A stretch of 64,000 nucleotides of DNA, from the NCBI GenBank assembly GCA_014871385.1, contig CM026429.1:12437783-12501782 (forward strand). The letters are read 5' to 3'. A program made the translations under genes and the position numbers. This DNA is from Ceratodon purpureus. Lineage: Eukaryota; Streptophyta; Bryopsida; Pseudoditrichales; Ditrichaceae. The notes below the pieces were generated by a model, which ran no database searches, had not been told where the DNA came from, and saw nothing but the letters and a program-made list of their open reading frames with translations. This document shows positions 1-19,732 of the stretch, in pieces. Within the stretch, counting starts at the first letter, position 1, and each line of letters opens with the position of its first letter.

Positions 1-3000
1 ATTAAGTCAAAGTTTTTTGAAGTAGTGAAAATAAAGTTTTAGCCATATGATGTAATATAAATAAATATTTTATTTATTTTGATATTTAAGTAACTCTAAA
101 TACATTTCTGATTTAGTAAGACTTTCACCTCCTTTCAAATATGATTCCTATAGCTAAATAGTAATTCCTATATTACTTTCAAATGGATGTTGTTACTGCA
201 TCACCTCTTCTCTAATTTATCATAAGGGAAATTTGTAAAAGTATGAGGACTAGAATCCTTGTATCGTATGCTGATAGCAGGTTCTTTTATAAATAATACT
301 GAAGAAAGGGAAAAAAAAATTGAAAATTTTAAGGATGAAAAAACAAAAACATGAGAAATTATTCTATGTGATGTGTATCTATTTTTTATTAATATAAGAC
401 TTCTTGTTTTAAAGAATTATTTTTATTAAAAAAAACTGCAAATTTAAATTTTTGGGAGACGAATCTTATTTTTCCAAAATAAAATAAGTGTTTGTTCCAG
501 TGTGAACAAACCTGCTCTTTAGTATTGACCTATGGTAATCACTAAGTGAGCAATAAGATCTTTGAAAATTCATAATAAATTCACCCTTCAATTAATAATC
601 AATTAACACCAGATGAAACGGCAGAACTCAGTCCGAACTACACACTGTGCTAATGTACGTTGAGTTCAATGAAATTCTCAAAAGTTTTCTCTTGTTTATT
701 GTCCACGTTTCCAGATAACTTACTAAATTACCCAAATGTGCATTATTCTCAATGATCCAACACATTTCCCCAGAAGAAGGGATAACAAATGTTATGCTGA
801 AACCTTTGTACCATGCCAAGAATCTCACTAAAATTGTGAAGCCATACTTGAGCTGCTGTTGTTATATCATCTGTGATAGTACAGCATTTGCAACTGAAAT
901 AATGCGGTTCATGCATAGGAGCGGATTTATAAATGAAATCTGTACATGATTGAGTGACCCAATTTTCAAGTTTCACCTTCATGTTCTTTAGCTCTATCTT
1001 CAGCCCCCCATGTGTTGCACTGAATTAGAATATGGATTACATGTTAGAGTTGATTTTAAAGTGAGGTAAAGATAATGTGAATTTTGATTTTTTGTGTTTG
1101 TTCTAAATAATTAAGTGAAATTCCTGAATTTTATTAAAAATATTATAAACAATTTAAAGGGAAAAAGTATTTTTAGACTTTTGGTATTTTGATATTTTTA
1201 CACAAGTACTAAAAGTTTTATTATTGCATAAGAATGACTAGGTAGGAAAACCGGTGGCGTTGGAGATCAAAACATCAAAGAAGAGCAAGGTAAGTCTTTG
1301 AATTGTTGAATGAATAAATTCATGATATTTCATGCTATAGAGTCTATTTATGTGAGAATTTAATAGTTTGTCATCATTGGTGTTAATCACATAAGTGATG
1401 TTCTTTATGTATAATTGATTTGGAATAGGTATGTTTGAACAAAAGTTATCCATTTCAAATTGTAGGATTTTGTTACAAATTATTATAAGAAATTTATTTA
1501 AATTTGTTGGAAGTGTAAATCAAAAGATTATAGCATTTGAAGATAAGAAAACAAAATGGATCCTACTTTATAGAATAAAAAAAAAAAAAAAAATCTTGTA
1601 AAGTGAAACATTTGCATTCTGCAAAGCTTTAGCGATTTGCTATGGCAATCTATTTGATACTTCTATTTAGGTGTTTGAAAAATATTCAAAAAAATCTTGC
1701 AATGGAACAAGGTTTAAATTGTTCCAAAAAAAAAATCTTATTCTTTTAAACTTTTATTTTTATAAAATCGAAATTCAAATGGTCAACAAAATAGAATGTC
1801 TTTTTCTTTTTTCTTTTTTTCTTTTTTTTGAAATGGAAGAAAATATGTTGAAGAATCAAAATTATAATTTTTTCATGTTCATAAAATTAGTCAACGTAAG
1901 GTTTCTTTAAATTGCACTTTGTCAATAAATTTGCAAAAAATTTGAATCCTCTTGAAATGAAATTCTTACAATTTTTGTTTATTTTTAAAAAAACCTAAAA
2001 AGGACCAAATTAAGTACTTGTATAAAAGATCTCAGCGATACTAAAACGAATTACTAGCAATAACTTTCCAAATTTTGTAAGAACAAAATTTTTAATCTAA
2101 ATGTTTGTTGCAAATTATATACCGACCAAGTTTGTGCAAGAGATTAGAATTATCCATTGATAAGTACAAGAATTGTAAATTTTAAGATTTTGGAATTTAT
2201 CCAAGTTGATTGATCCAAAGTTTACAAAGCAAAGAAGAGTCCAAAATTAAATTCCCTTGCACAAAATTACTTGCTAATTCTTGACCATGTCTAGGGTCAA
2301 GTTATTAAGACTTTTACCACCAAAACTAGATTAAAATTGAAATGAAGTTTAACAAATATTGTTTCAATCAAATCCTGAAATGATGAAAATATAATTCACA
2401 AAATATTTCTTTAATAGATAAATTGAATTATTCATTATTAAATTTATTTCATCCAAAATTATTGTGAATTTTAGAATTTACAATCTTGTAGGTGAATTCA
2501 GAAATTTATTGAATTCTAATAGAGATAGTTTGCACTACAAACAACAACGTTAACTAAGGAAAATAAATAGTCATAAATCTTGATCATGCTCCCATGTTAC
2601 ACATTATAAATGCAATTTTCATAGCCTTTAGAATTTCACGAGATATAAATCAAATATGGAAATGGAAGATTCAAATTTTTTTCACGTATTCAACTTTATG
2701 TACCAATTCACTTGTGCCTACTTCAAACCACGAAAATACAAAGGTGCCACATGAGAGATTGCATTTGTGTTTGACTCTTATTGGTTAATAGAGTTTAAGG
2801 CGTTTTAGACTAAGGACCAAGGGTTGAGCAATTCGAGCAATTTCATTAATTCAGAGCTAAAAATCGGTTCGTAGGACTTTACACTATGGGCTATGGACCA
2901 AGTGCCAAAGGCTTTGAAAGTACCTACATGGCAAGACTTTTTAAGAATAGCATCAAGAATTTGATCTCTTGAAGAAAATTTGGGTCGAACAAGAATAAAA

Positions 3001-3084
3001 ACCCAAATTCTTGTCAAATGACCAAACTCCTCTTCATTAAAATATTTAGAAAATTCACCTCCTTGTTTCAAAAAAATAAAATTA

Positions 3085-3154
<70 letters not shown>

Positions 3155-4493
3155 CAATTCAATTTTTAGGTTTTTTTTCAACTCCAGAACTAGGGCCTTT
3201 GCCATAGTTTGGTCTTCAACAAAGTTCGGCCCTTGAGCTATGTATGAAACACCCCTTACAAGTGCATCTTTTGCCTTATGACTAAAGACAAAGAAATTAT
3301 CCCCATAGTATACTTCATGGATGGAAAAGAATCCTATGTGTCATTGATTGACATCTTGTCTCCACCCAAGGAATTTCCTTCTTACTCTAAAATTCAGGCT
3401 TTTCTCCATCCTCTTTCTCAAAGCATTTTTGTCTCATCTCAACAACATACTTTTCTTGTAAATTGAGATGATGTGGCAAACACCAAATGTACTGCCACTC
3501 CTCCACAGCTATTCCTACAGCTTTTGCCTGCTACCTGTAACGTGAAGGGAGTCATAGATAGAGATGACTGTTGAGAAACTTTGGAATCCATGCCTACGTG
3601 GCAATCTGGGGACATGGAAATTCTAGCCAGTAAACTCAAAGGATCAAATGGATTTTTTTTCATTTCTTCTGTTCACCATGCTGTTGAGCCAGGCCTCCAC
3701 GTGAGTTCACACATAACCTGGAACAGGCCAGGCCCTGACCAATTACAAAACAAACACAATTGTATCTATATATATCCACCCCAAACGTAAATGAATGTTG
3801 ATAAATTCTCATCACAAACGAATGTTTTGGTTTTTTTAACACTAGTACAGCTAAGATGAGATATTGCATTTCTGTGGAACAAACCCAATTTAGGAGAAAC
3901 TAGCCGTGGAGGCAAGTGTGCAGCAATCTCAAAACCGAACCATGAACATGAATCCAGAGCCAAATTAAGGATATTATATCATATCATAAATACAGAATAA
4001 AAGTAATTACATTGTGGATATTGTGAGATGTTTGCATGGCTGATGGTCTTGGCTTTGGATTGCTGACCCACCAGTTGGAGCTTCATTGTAACTACTGCTG
4101 GCCAAAATAACCGATGTACAGATTCCATCTGCATTTTCTCATCCGTCATGCACTTTTTGTGGTGTGTTTTTTTTTCTTGAATTTTCTATGGGAAGTTAGC
4201 TTCTTGTATGTGTCATCCGATCGAAAAGAAAACAATTTTTGAAGAAATTATGCTTCATTTTGTGTTGCAGTGTTTCACCCAAAATTTTGAAGATTTTAGT
4301 CTAAAAGTGTTCTTGAAATAATAAACTCATAAAATCAAGCATCCAAAAAATCTCCAAAAATCACTACACCTAAAGTACTACATTATAACCCATCACAACA
4401 AACTTCATCCACTAAATAATTATATTAATTGCATTTTATGATGCATCTTTGCAAAACTACCTAAATTTAATATAGGTGAGGACGTTTACGGGT
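1..4493. other. AT-rich intergenic DNA without a recognisable gene
   Basis: Both strands hold only short frames with low-complexity composition. There is no splice-linked chain and no domain I recognise. Homopolymer runs (for example an A-run near 1580) and one (TA)n tract near 3.1 kb are the only clear structures. A stretch at about 3.2-4.1 kb has more balanced base composition but no convincing reading frame. Confidence 0.6.
3088..3149. repeat. (TA)n microsatellite
   Basis: An uninterrupted alternating TA tract of about 60 bp lies in intergenic DNA. It is one of three long (TA)n tracts in the window. Confidence 0.95.
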
Positions 4494-4715
4494 TAAGGTA
4501 GGACCACCCAAAATCGCCAGCGTTTCAAAATGGCTGTAATGTACTACTGTAGCTCATTTCAGGGCGGAAATGTAGGCCACTAGTACATGTCTTATTGTTT
4601 TAGGTCACAAACAATAAGAAATGTACCGATGGCCCACATTTTTGCCCTGAAAGGAGCTACTGTAGTAGATTTGAGCCATTCCAGAACACTAGCGATTTTA
4701 CAACAACCTACCTTA
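4494..4715. repeat. 222-bp near-perfect foldback (inverted repeat)
   Basis: The left arm begins TAAGGTAGG at 4494 and the right arm ends CCTACCTTA at 4715. The two arms are symmetric about 4604.5. The centre is a perfect 10-bp stem, CTTATTGTTT (4591-4600) against AAACAATAAG (4609-4618), around an 8-nt loop. Outside it the arms stay alignable to their ends with scattered substitutions. Shared blocks include AAAATCGC, AATGGCT, CTACTG/CAGTAG, TTTCAGGGC and GGCCA. Because the arms are almost self-complementary, each strand reads similarly. It could be a small non-autonomous DNA element (MITE or foldback type) or a hairpin RNA locus. I saw no clear target-site duplication. Confidence 0.85.
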
Positions 4716-7700
4716 GGTGCAAAGCTGGAAACAACTCTGCTTAGTACAGTGGTTAGGGCAGGGCTGCTTTGTACTTTGGGCCGGATTGAGGGCCTGCCAA
4801 ACTCATCAAATTTCATTCGATAGGATTGCTTCATTTTTCAAATTAAGTTCAACGGTTTTATACTAGGGCCTAACCGGAATTTAACCCCTAAAGTTATGAG
4901 GGTATTTTTCATCAATACTGCCTCAAAACAGCCCATCTTCAAAGCAAGGTGGATTTTGCAAAGTTGGGGTCTTAATTTGTACATCTAACCGTAAGATCTT
5001 CTAGCTAACTTCTATGTCTACATGTCCGCCAAATCTTACACACTCATTCCTCACCAATTGCAAGATCATAACATTCAAAGTTGAAAAACAAGTTTTTATT
5101 CCCTGCGCAAAAAGGGAACAACAGAGTTTTTGAAGGCCCAAAAAACCATTTTTTTGCATTAACGATTTTGGGGGTTTTGATGCAAGTCAAAGAATACTGA
5201 GTTAGCTAATTATAACAAGAAAATTATATTCAAATAAGTTGTGGAAGGTTGCCAAAAAATCATTTTCCGCTAGGGGTTATACTGAAATTCACAAACAAAG
5301 GCCGTTTTTTGACAATAAAAATAGCATCCGAACGGTGGGAACATGCTCCACTGCCTTCTCTATACATAATTTTTATTTTTTTTGAAAAATATCAAAATCT
5401 CATTTTTTGGTGGAATTTCAAAGTTTCGTCTTTAGGCAGATTTTGGTAAATTTGGGCAGTTTTGGGCAGTTTTGAGCAGAATTTGCTGCATTCACAGTGG
5501 CTGAGAGCTTGTCCAAAGTTTGGCTGAATGCAGCTTTTGACACTCAAAACTCCGTAACTTATTTTCAGTATGTTCAAAAAAAATAAAAATAAAATCTGCA
5601 CAAACCTCTTCAAAATGCCTATCTACATTATTTTTTTCAAAGATTTAGGAATTAAATTGGAATTCTAGGAACTTCCCCAAATTTAAAAAAAGCCCATTCA
5701 AGGACAATTGTTCTTTAGGGGTTAAGTTTATCTTGTGTGGCATTCTCCGTGGCACTGTTTTGATGCCATAATGTTTAGGCCCTATCGATGCAATTGGGAC
5801 AAAGTTTCCCCTCGACTGAACTCCAAACTTGGGTCCGAACTGAGGTCCTAATTGGAGGCTGAATTGATGAACAATCCGGCCCACCTTCCGCGCCTTAGCC
5901 CAAACGGCGTGTAAAGTGGGCCTTACTCTTCTGGATGCAATCTGCGGATTGCAAGTTAACATGGAAGCCAGACAGGGCTGTGGTGTGAGTCAGTGATGCC
6001 GCCTGCGAGGTTAGTCCTTGGGTTTCATAATTATAAGTTTCTAGAAAGGTGTGCTTTTGGCCAGGTTTTAACTTAGCTCTAAAGCACTGGTTCGCTTCGG
6101 AAGAGTTCTCTGGAGTCTGGGGGGCACTGGGCTTGTCTGGTCACTGCATGTTAAGTTACACTGCATGTTAAGTTACAGTTGCCTCTTTGCTCAAATTTAA
6201 TGCACGGGTATTGCAAAGTCAAAAGCAATGGGTTTGGGTTGACAATGAACATGAGGAGACTGGTGGTCCAGGTTAAGTGGTATACTGTATAATTATGTGC
6301 ATTGCCAAATGTTGTATATCTATTGGGTAGTTAGATTGCATAAAAAGTAAATAAATTAGATGTCTATCATTTGTGTAAATTTGTGTATATGTAATCCAAA
6401 AATGTATTGGTACCGGGAAAGTTTGTAATAATAAAACTAAGAACCAAGGAGTTGGAAATGCATTAAATTATATGTAGTAATTTTTTTGCAACGCTTGTTG
6501 CTACCACACTATGTCAAATGATTTTACTTATTTGAGCTTGCAATGGTCTAATTAGTTTGAAATGGTAGTTTTTTTTAGTAGTCAACTATAATTTTTAGTG
6601 TCCGTCTGTTTTTAAATGTTAATATAAGAAAACCAACATATTTTCTTCCCGGTTCAAGAGCTTTCCTAGCAGACCTTCACTTTGATTTACGGAACATGAC
6701 CCTGAGTTTGAAGAAATGATTTTGAATTCCTTAGTCATGATTTTTGCCATTTTTGGATTTCTCTTGGTCACTTGGTTAGAGCCTCTAGAGTCAAGAAGGC
6801 CGGGCACACACAATCCTCAACACAATTTATGTTGATGTGAAACCTGAGGATATTGAGGTGATGTAATTTAAAGGTCGGTTTCTTTCTATTGAACATCATC
6901 AATCTTATTTATTCAAAAAAATGACCTGATTCTCAATTCTCCTCTTGATTCCCATGCCTGTCCAGACCATAGTTACTCTACTTTTAATCCATACATTACA
7001 TCATTTTTATCACAAAAGCCATCAGATTGGTGGAAATATGTGGTCCAGCAGTATCATCCCACTGGTCAAAGAAATAGAGATTCAGCCTCTTAGCCACTCA
7101 AGCAATGTACCGGTACTATGCTAGGCAAATTCAAATGCCGCCTCACTAAAGCAACAATTGAGAAGGGCAGCGCTGCAAAGTCTCTCTTGCTTGTTCACTT
7201 TGCCTTTGCCCACCAACACCCATTGATGTCGTAAGACGAGGACAAACATCAAAGCTGTAGTACACAAATGCATGCCATTACCATGGCCCAGCAATAATCT
7301 TCCTATTGAACAGATATCTTCACTATTTCCAATACAATTTTGTATGTCACGAGGATATTCAATTTCAAAGAAGTTTTGTTAATAATAATTTGACGTCCAC
7401 AGTCTTTGCACGGGTTGTGTACTGTAGCGTCTCAGCGTAATTCTCAAAGGTTGGAATACCGCCTCCTAGGGGCACTGTAAATAACAACTTATTGTAGTAC
7501 TTCTACAGGCTTCCCATTCAGCAAAAATGATAGATATTGATAATAGCAGTAAGGTGTGATACACCCAATAAAAATGACACTCCACTATTTATTCCAAAAT
7601 AGTTGTGACATGAACTGAATTTATTTCGTCTACAACCCTCAACCTTGATTCTTAACATCAGATTACCAAGTCTACTTTGGGTGTCCTTACTATCAACATT

Positions 7701-8817
7701 GTATTATTTTCATGAATAATGAAAGTAGTTCTATCAATTTTTGCAATTAGTACACAAAAAAATAACAATATGAAACTAACTTGTTTTGATATAAGATTTT
7801 ATATTTTAGTCATCATTGCAACCTCTACTTTTTTGTTTGTTGGAAATAAGATCACATTCTTTGTAAACTCTTTTGAATACCATCATTCAAAAAATAATAT
7901 TGATCTTTAAAATCAATCATTTTATCAAACAAGTTTATTCAAATATGGAAGCTGGTATGAATGGAGTCAATCCTGAGTATACAATAAAATTTGATAATAC
8001 CGTAGCCTACTAGCAGCTTCGACCATGCTCCGTCGAATATTTAATTATTTTGAAAAACTGATGTTCGTCTCTCGGAAAATGGATTTCTCAATTTTCGTTT
8101 TTTAACCAAAAATAAGAAAAAATGTCCTTAAATGGCTTAGAACCAACAAATTATTGCAAAAACTAATTTATTCTAATTTCGTTTTTTTGGCTTCATATTA
8201 TTCTGATTTTTTTGTTTTCTATTTTTAGAATTATTTTTGAACGAAGCTGCTAGTAAGCAACGGTATACAACTTGGGTTGGTGTTTCTGTGAATCTTCTGT
8301 ATCTCAATTGACAAATGAGTGCCCTGATTTTGTAAATTTTGCCTTGTAACTTCTATGCACAGACTGGAAGAACTGTAGGACTGAATGTGTTGTTATCTGA
8401 TACATATCCAACTAGAATAGTTTTAAATTAGAATCGTGAAGCTTGGCCAGAGCCTACTTCACAAAAACTGGCACAAATGAGAGTCTTTCAATCTCAAGAA
8501 AGAGTGATACGATTGCCAGTGCTAGTCCTGGGCAAGAAGTATAATAGAATGTAGTGCAGCAATTTATTTAAAGTAGATATACTACTAGAGCCTTGATAAT
8601 TTAACTCCTGAGTAGAATTGCATCCCTGTAAGTGTGGGAAATTCAATGTTTGAATTGCATGCAATTTCAACTACATGTATCTTGTCAAGTATATACAATG
8701 TACATATTTACAATTTGCCTCATATTCATTCTTTGTTTTCTATCTTGAATATCCAAGTGATCCTGATCTTTTAATGCCATGATCTCTTCATGCTTTGGAT
8801 TCTCAAGCTTACGAATT
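4716..8817. other. Intergenic DNA, no gene seen
   Basis: The stretch at about 4.8-6.3 kb has higher GC and phrases such as AGGGGTTAAG that recur weakly near 31.05 kb, so it may be an old dispersed repeat. I could not define its ends or family. From 6.3 to 8.8 kb the DNA is AT-rich with no supported coding frame. Confidence 0.5.
6143..6176. repeat. 17-bp perfect tandem duplication
   Basis: The unit ACTGCATGTTAAGTTAC occurs twice back to back at 6143-6159 and 6160-6176 in intergenic DNA. Confidence 0.9.
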
Positions 8818-9225
8818 TCAAGTGAACATAGCTTGAAATTGTCTAGTCACCATTTCCAAGCCATTGGCTTGACTATTATCACCCACTTTGCAATTTGATA
8901 GAAGAGTAGAGAGGTCTTCCACATTGGCATGGAGGCCAAATCTTGACTTTTGTAGAGGAGGCTTGCCATTCTTCTTGAAGGTGTTGTTTCTATTCCATAT
9001 GCATCTTAGTTTGAGTGCCTTCAAGTCCTCCAAGTCTTTCTCCTCACCATTAGATATGCCATTGAAGGGTTTTTCTTCATGTTGTCTCATGAACTTGCCA
9101 ATGAGGTGAGATATCTCAAGGTTTTCTTCCATGGTGATCTTCTTTAGCACATCATTGCTTGCCTTCTTCAACTCATCCTTCTTTGCCTTCCTCATAGCCA
9201 TCATCATAGCCTTGGTTCTAGCCAT
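8818..9225 (-). CDS. Small lysine-rich hypothetical protein (135 aa, single exon)
   Basis: I do not recognise this protein. It is an uninterrupted 135-residue frame opening at an ATG (complement of 9223-9225). The start MARTKAMMMAMRKAKK is highly basic and Met-rich. A mixed-charge stretch follows (residues about 30-70), then a less charged tail. There is no signal peptide, membrane segment or known motif. Two facts favour a real gene over chance: a TATATAAA box lies about 145 bp upstream on the same strand, and the frame is longer than other frames in this AT-rich block. The leader carries a 29-bp direct duplication. It could be a lineage-specific gene or a fragment of a larger repeat-borne frame. 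Confidence 0.4.
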   Translation of the reverse strand: MARTKAMMMAMRKAKKDELKKASNDVLKKITMEENLEISHLIGKFMRQHEEKPFNGISNGEEKDLEDLKALKLRCIWNRNNTFKKNGKPPLQKSRFGLHANVEDLSTLLSNCKVGDNSQANGLEMVTRQFQAMFT

Positions 9226-9278
9226 GATTGTAATTCAATGATAACTTGAAAACAAATATTGCTCAATGGAAATGAAGA

Positions 9279-9346
9279 TTAGAGAGCATGAAAGAGTGTA
9301 GAAATAAGAATTGAAGGTTAGAGAGCATGAAAGAGTGTAGAAATAA
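9279..9346. repeat. Two copies of a 29-bp direct repeat in the leader of the small ORF
   Basis: The copies lie at 9279-9307 and 9318-9346 and have a period of 39 bp. Both begin TTAGAGAGCATGAAAG and end GTAGAAATAA. They fall between the TATA box and the start codon of the minus-strand small ORF. Confidence 0.9.
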
Positions 9347-9369
9347 TGATGCATAGAATTCATCACACC

Positions 9370-9377
9370 TTTATATA
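9370..9377 (-). promoter_or_regulatory. TATA box for the small minus-strand ORF
   Basis: On the minus strand the sequence reads TATATAAA about 145 bp upstream of the ATG at 9225. That spacing would give a leader of roughly 110-120 nt. The motif and position are typical of plant TATA promoters; use is inferred. Confidence 0.45.
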
Positions 9378-9599
9378 CTCCATGTTTGCAAAGAGTCTAA
9401 TGTAAAAGGCCATGATTTTACTTGGGATACAAGTTTCTTATTTAAACAACCTTTCCAAATGCCAATTTAGTAAAAGACCTAAGTTTACTTGGATTACAAG
9501 CTTCATCTCTGTGCAATATTTTTAATCAAAAAACATGTGTTCAAAAAACCCATTAAAATCTATACTTCAAAAAAATTATATACTTTCATACGACTAGAA

Positions 9600-11133
9600 A
9601 TACAGCAGCTGTACAATCACGAAACTTAATATACACCACAAGAGAAAAAGGAAAGCAAATAAACAAAGGCGTTGAGGTCCCAAAAAGGCCTATAACAGAA
9701 AGAAAGAGTACTCAGCTTGTGGAAATCTCACGACAGTGTGAACACGACCCCAACCCACACGACAATTCCAACGAAAATTGCACACGACAATGCCAACCCA
9801 GACGACAATTCCAACGGCACAGCAGCACGGAATCACGTGGGCAAACGCAGCGTAGTACACTTCCCCAACTTGAGCCTCACCAACACAGCCGCAGCTCTCC
9901 ACTAGCACAGTACTAGTCTTCTCCTCCGATCTCCATGGAGAGCCGTTTCATTTCAAATCCCCTCCATCTTTGGGCCCTCTGCAAGCCCACCCTCCGATGC
10001 ACACCATCATCATCATCATCATCTCCTCCAAACACACTGTTTGGATTGCCACTCTCAAGCTCTCAGTCCCCATTGCCATCATTTCATCCAACTGGGTTCG
10101 AGTACCAAGCTGTCTGTCGGAGCCGAGCTTAGCTCTAAGATCCCATCTTTTGCATCCATGATGGGGGAGCGAGGTAAAAACTGAGTTCACTATGCATGAG
10201 CTTGATGGGCAACTTTACCCGGATTGCACAAAATATTTATGATTTGCTGTCAGAAGTGTCAGTTGGGGGAGTTGAAAACTTTGGTAGTTTTGAAACTGGT
10301 CAAGGAGTGGGGGAGGAGTGGTGGATTTTTCAGTTGACATTCATCGGTGGGAGTGAGTGCGTGGGGGAGGATCCAAGGGAGAGAGGTGTTGGATTTGATG
10401 AATTTGCGGGTGTGGTGATTTGGTGAACGTCTAGGAGCTGGGGGAGGAAGGAAGGACGGAGGGAGGGAGAGAGGGAGAGGCTTTTGTTTTTTTGGTTTGG
10501 TTCTTTTACTCCTTTCTGTCTGACAGTACATGCTGGCGGTGTTTGTGTTGTGGAGTTAGGTGAACGGTATTTGCTTCGTCTTCTCGTGGATCTCTCAGTC
10601 GAGGGGAGATTGTGGCGACATGGGGTAGATTGTGTGTGAGATCTGTGTGCTCTGTTTGTGAGCTATGGATTTCTTCTCGCAGCCTTGGAGGAGGTTTTTG
10701 AGTAGGAGGTTTTTTCTTTCATTGCGCCATCGATTCTGAGAGAACGAGGTGAGAGGGGGGGAGAGAGAGAGAGAGTGAAAGAGAGAGAGAGTGAGAGAGA
10801 GTGAGAGAGAGTGAGAGAGGGAGCCTGGTTTGAGTGAGCGTTTGGTTTATGAAAGATTTCGAGCTTGGGACTGGGTGGTTGCGATGGCAATCTCTCGGAG
10901 GAGCTGAAATTCTCCTCCTTGCAAACGCCTGAGTTCGTGTAGCGTATTGACAAGGTGGGGAGCCAATGCTGTCTCCGCATGCATAGGACTCCTAGAATGA
11001 TTCACCAACGGTAGACTACTAGAGGCCATCCAGAGAAAGGAGTAGGACGGTTCATGGATTAAAGCTCCCAAGAATGCGGACAAGACGTTGTGTGTGAGCA
11101 TTTTCATATTGTTGGTGACAAGGGGGTGTAGAG
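9600..11133 (+). promoter_or_regulatory. Presumed promoter and 5' leader of the PRUNE-like gene
   Basis: Base composition changes sharply here from AT-rich to balanced. The stretch holds three spaced copies of ACGACAAT(T/G)CCAAC (9759, 9784 and 9802), CAT repeats near 10010, and a GA-rich block. Several short frames with ATGs are present (for example from 9935) but none shows protein-like features. I read it as promoter plus a long untranslated leader; the transcription start is not visible. Confidence 0.5.
10755..10832. repeat. GA-rich simple repeat in the 5' leader
   Basis: This is a purine tract on the plus strand made of GA dinucleotides and GTGAGAGAGA-type units, about 300 bp before the start codon of the PRUNE-like gene. 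GA/CT tracts are common in plant 5' leaders and core promoters. Confidence 0.9.
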
Positions 11134-17985
<6,852 letters not shown>

Positions 17986-19732
17986 GAGAAGATTAAATAA
18001 ATCCACTACAGTAGCATGTGTTCATCACCAACAGTGCAAGCGCAGCAAGGCATCACAAGGTTTGCCGTGTGATGGACATACCATTCGGTCACTCATTAGA
18101 GCACTTATCATGAGGTTGTGGATTATAGAATTTTAATATTCTTGTGAGCTTGGCCTTAGTTTTTATAAATCTCTGATAAACTTGTAGCGTTTAGTCAGTG
18201 CTGTGAAAATAGTTTTCAGTCCGTTTAGAGCAAGTGAGTGGAGCCAGATGTGTTCAAATGAATCCTGGTTCCAGGTAAGAATTTGGGCGCTGAGAATTAT
18301 ATATTTGTGAAATAGGTGTTAGCTCTCGCCCTCCAGCAATACTTGAGAGGATTGCGTAGTTTCTTACAATGGGTGCAAAAGATCCCTACTGTCAATTATT
18401 TTTACTGTTAAAAACTCTTATCATATATGAATTCGTAAGTTATTTTTTCCCCTCATTTCTCCCTTTCACAGTGCCAGGATTGAAGATCCTGGTTCCATTC
18501 ATGCACTGTAGGAAGAAATCTGTGAACATAATGGTTAGAAGCATTTACCTTCCAATAAAAGTAATTGCTAGTGTAAAATAATTAATGTTACATGTGTTAA
18601 TGAATATAATCGGTGTACTAAGATGGAAATCTGGTTCTTCGAAAACTTCATTCAAAAGTACGGATTTTGTTTCAATGCCATGCGGTTCACGCTACCAAAA
18701 TTTGCATGATATTTTACTGCAATTTTGTAAAGTGTAACCCATCATGTATTCAGCATTGAATTTATTGTCATATCAAAAATGTAGTTTGGAAATTCTCCAA
18801 AATATTGAATCACTAGGAATGAACATTGTTTGTGAATGCAATAGGATTGGACCCTAATTATAATTGAAGATTGAGTAGGAAGTAAGATACATTATGCACC
18901 TAGAAATAGTAAATGGAACTTCAGTTGAAGAAGTGGGTAGAAAATGATTTTAGCCTTCAAGGAAAATCAAGGAAAATCAAATGAAGATAAACTCTAAACA
19001 TGTCAATATAAGGTACAATACATTAGAAAAACAACATTTTCTTAGTAAAATTCTTAAATTACCTTTAATGTACTCTTTAAAAATTCATAACTAATTCAAA
19101 ATTACTTAAAAATTTATTATTTTATTTACACATAATTTTTTTTCTTTCAAACCACATTTTATTTACACTATCTACAAATAGGTACAACTGCTACAGCGAC
19201 ACACTTTCGGCACACAAACACTACTACTTTCGGCACTGGTCTAGCAAGGCACTACAGGCACTACTTTCTTTATTCACTACCAACAGTTTTAACACACACA
19301 AACCAGGTGATTTCCCACAACCAAAAATTAAAATAAAATTTAAAACAGAATACCACCCACGTCCAGTCAGCGCCAGTTTCCCTGTCACAAAAAGCTTTCA
19401 AAAGAACTCCTTCCACGACGCAGTTAGTTCCCCATTATTTACTGTATAATAATAAAAATTTCACTGACCACAGAAAGATTATAAACGGATGATAACCGAA
19501 AAGATGTTGGCAAGGCAACATCAGTTACAAACTTGTAGTTGCCAAGTCTAGTTGCCAAGCTGCCTGAATTGCAAGGCGTTGCACACAATCCGTACCCTTG
19601 CAACATGTATATTAAGCTATTCTACACAACAGTAGAATCATCAACATCATCAAGTATATTGTTTCAGTGCAGTCCTTTGCTGGCTCAGGTTGTACCCAGT
19701 TGCAGTGAAGGTCATAACCAGCTTGAAGGATC
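17986..19732. other. 3' flank of the PRUNE-like gene and upstream region of the GT61 gene
   Basis: A TTAAATAAATC run just after the stop codon could serve as a polyadenylation signal. From 18.6 to 19.5 kb the DNA is AT-rich with no coding frame. The last 200 bp before 19733 are less AT-rich and probably hold the promoter and leader of the next gene. Confidence 0.5.

Noticed and set aside
4816-5965. Possible remains of an LTR-type element, with phrases shared weakly with 30.7-31.1 kb
   Set aside because: I could find no paired terminal repeats, primer site, or coding region of such an element. The shared words are short (about 10 bp). It is left as unclassified intergenic DNA.
9935-10426. Short frames in the leader of the PRUNE-like gene as separate genes
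   Set aside because: They are low in complexity (Ser/Pro or Gly/Val-rich), overlap one another in several phases and show no splice links or motifs.
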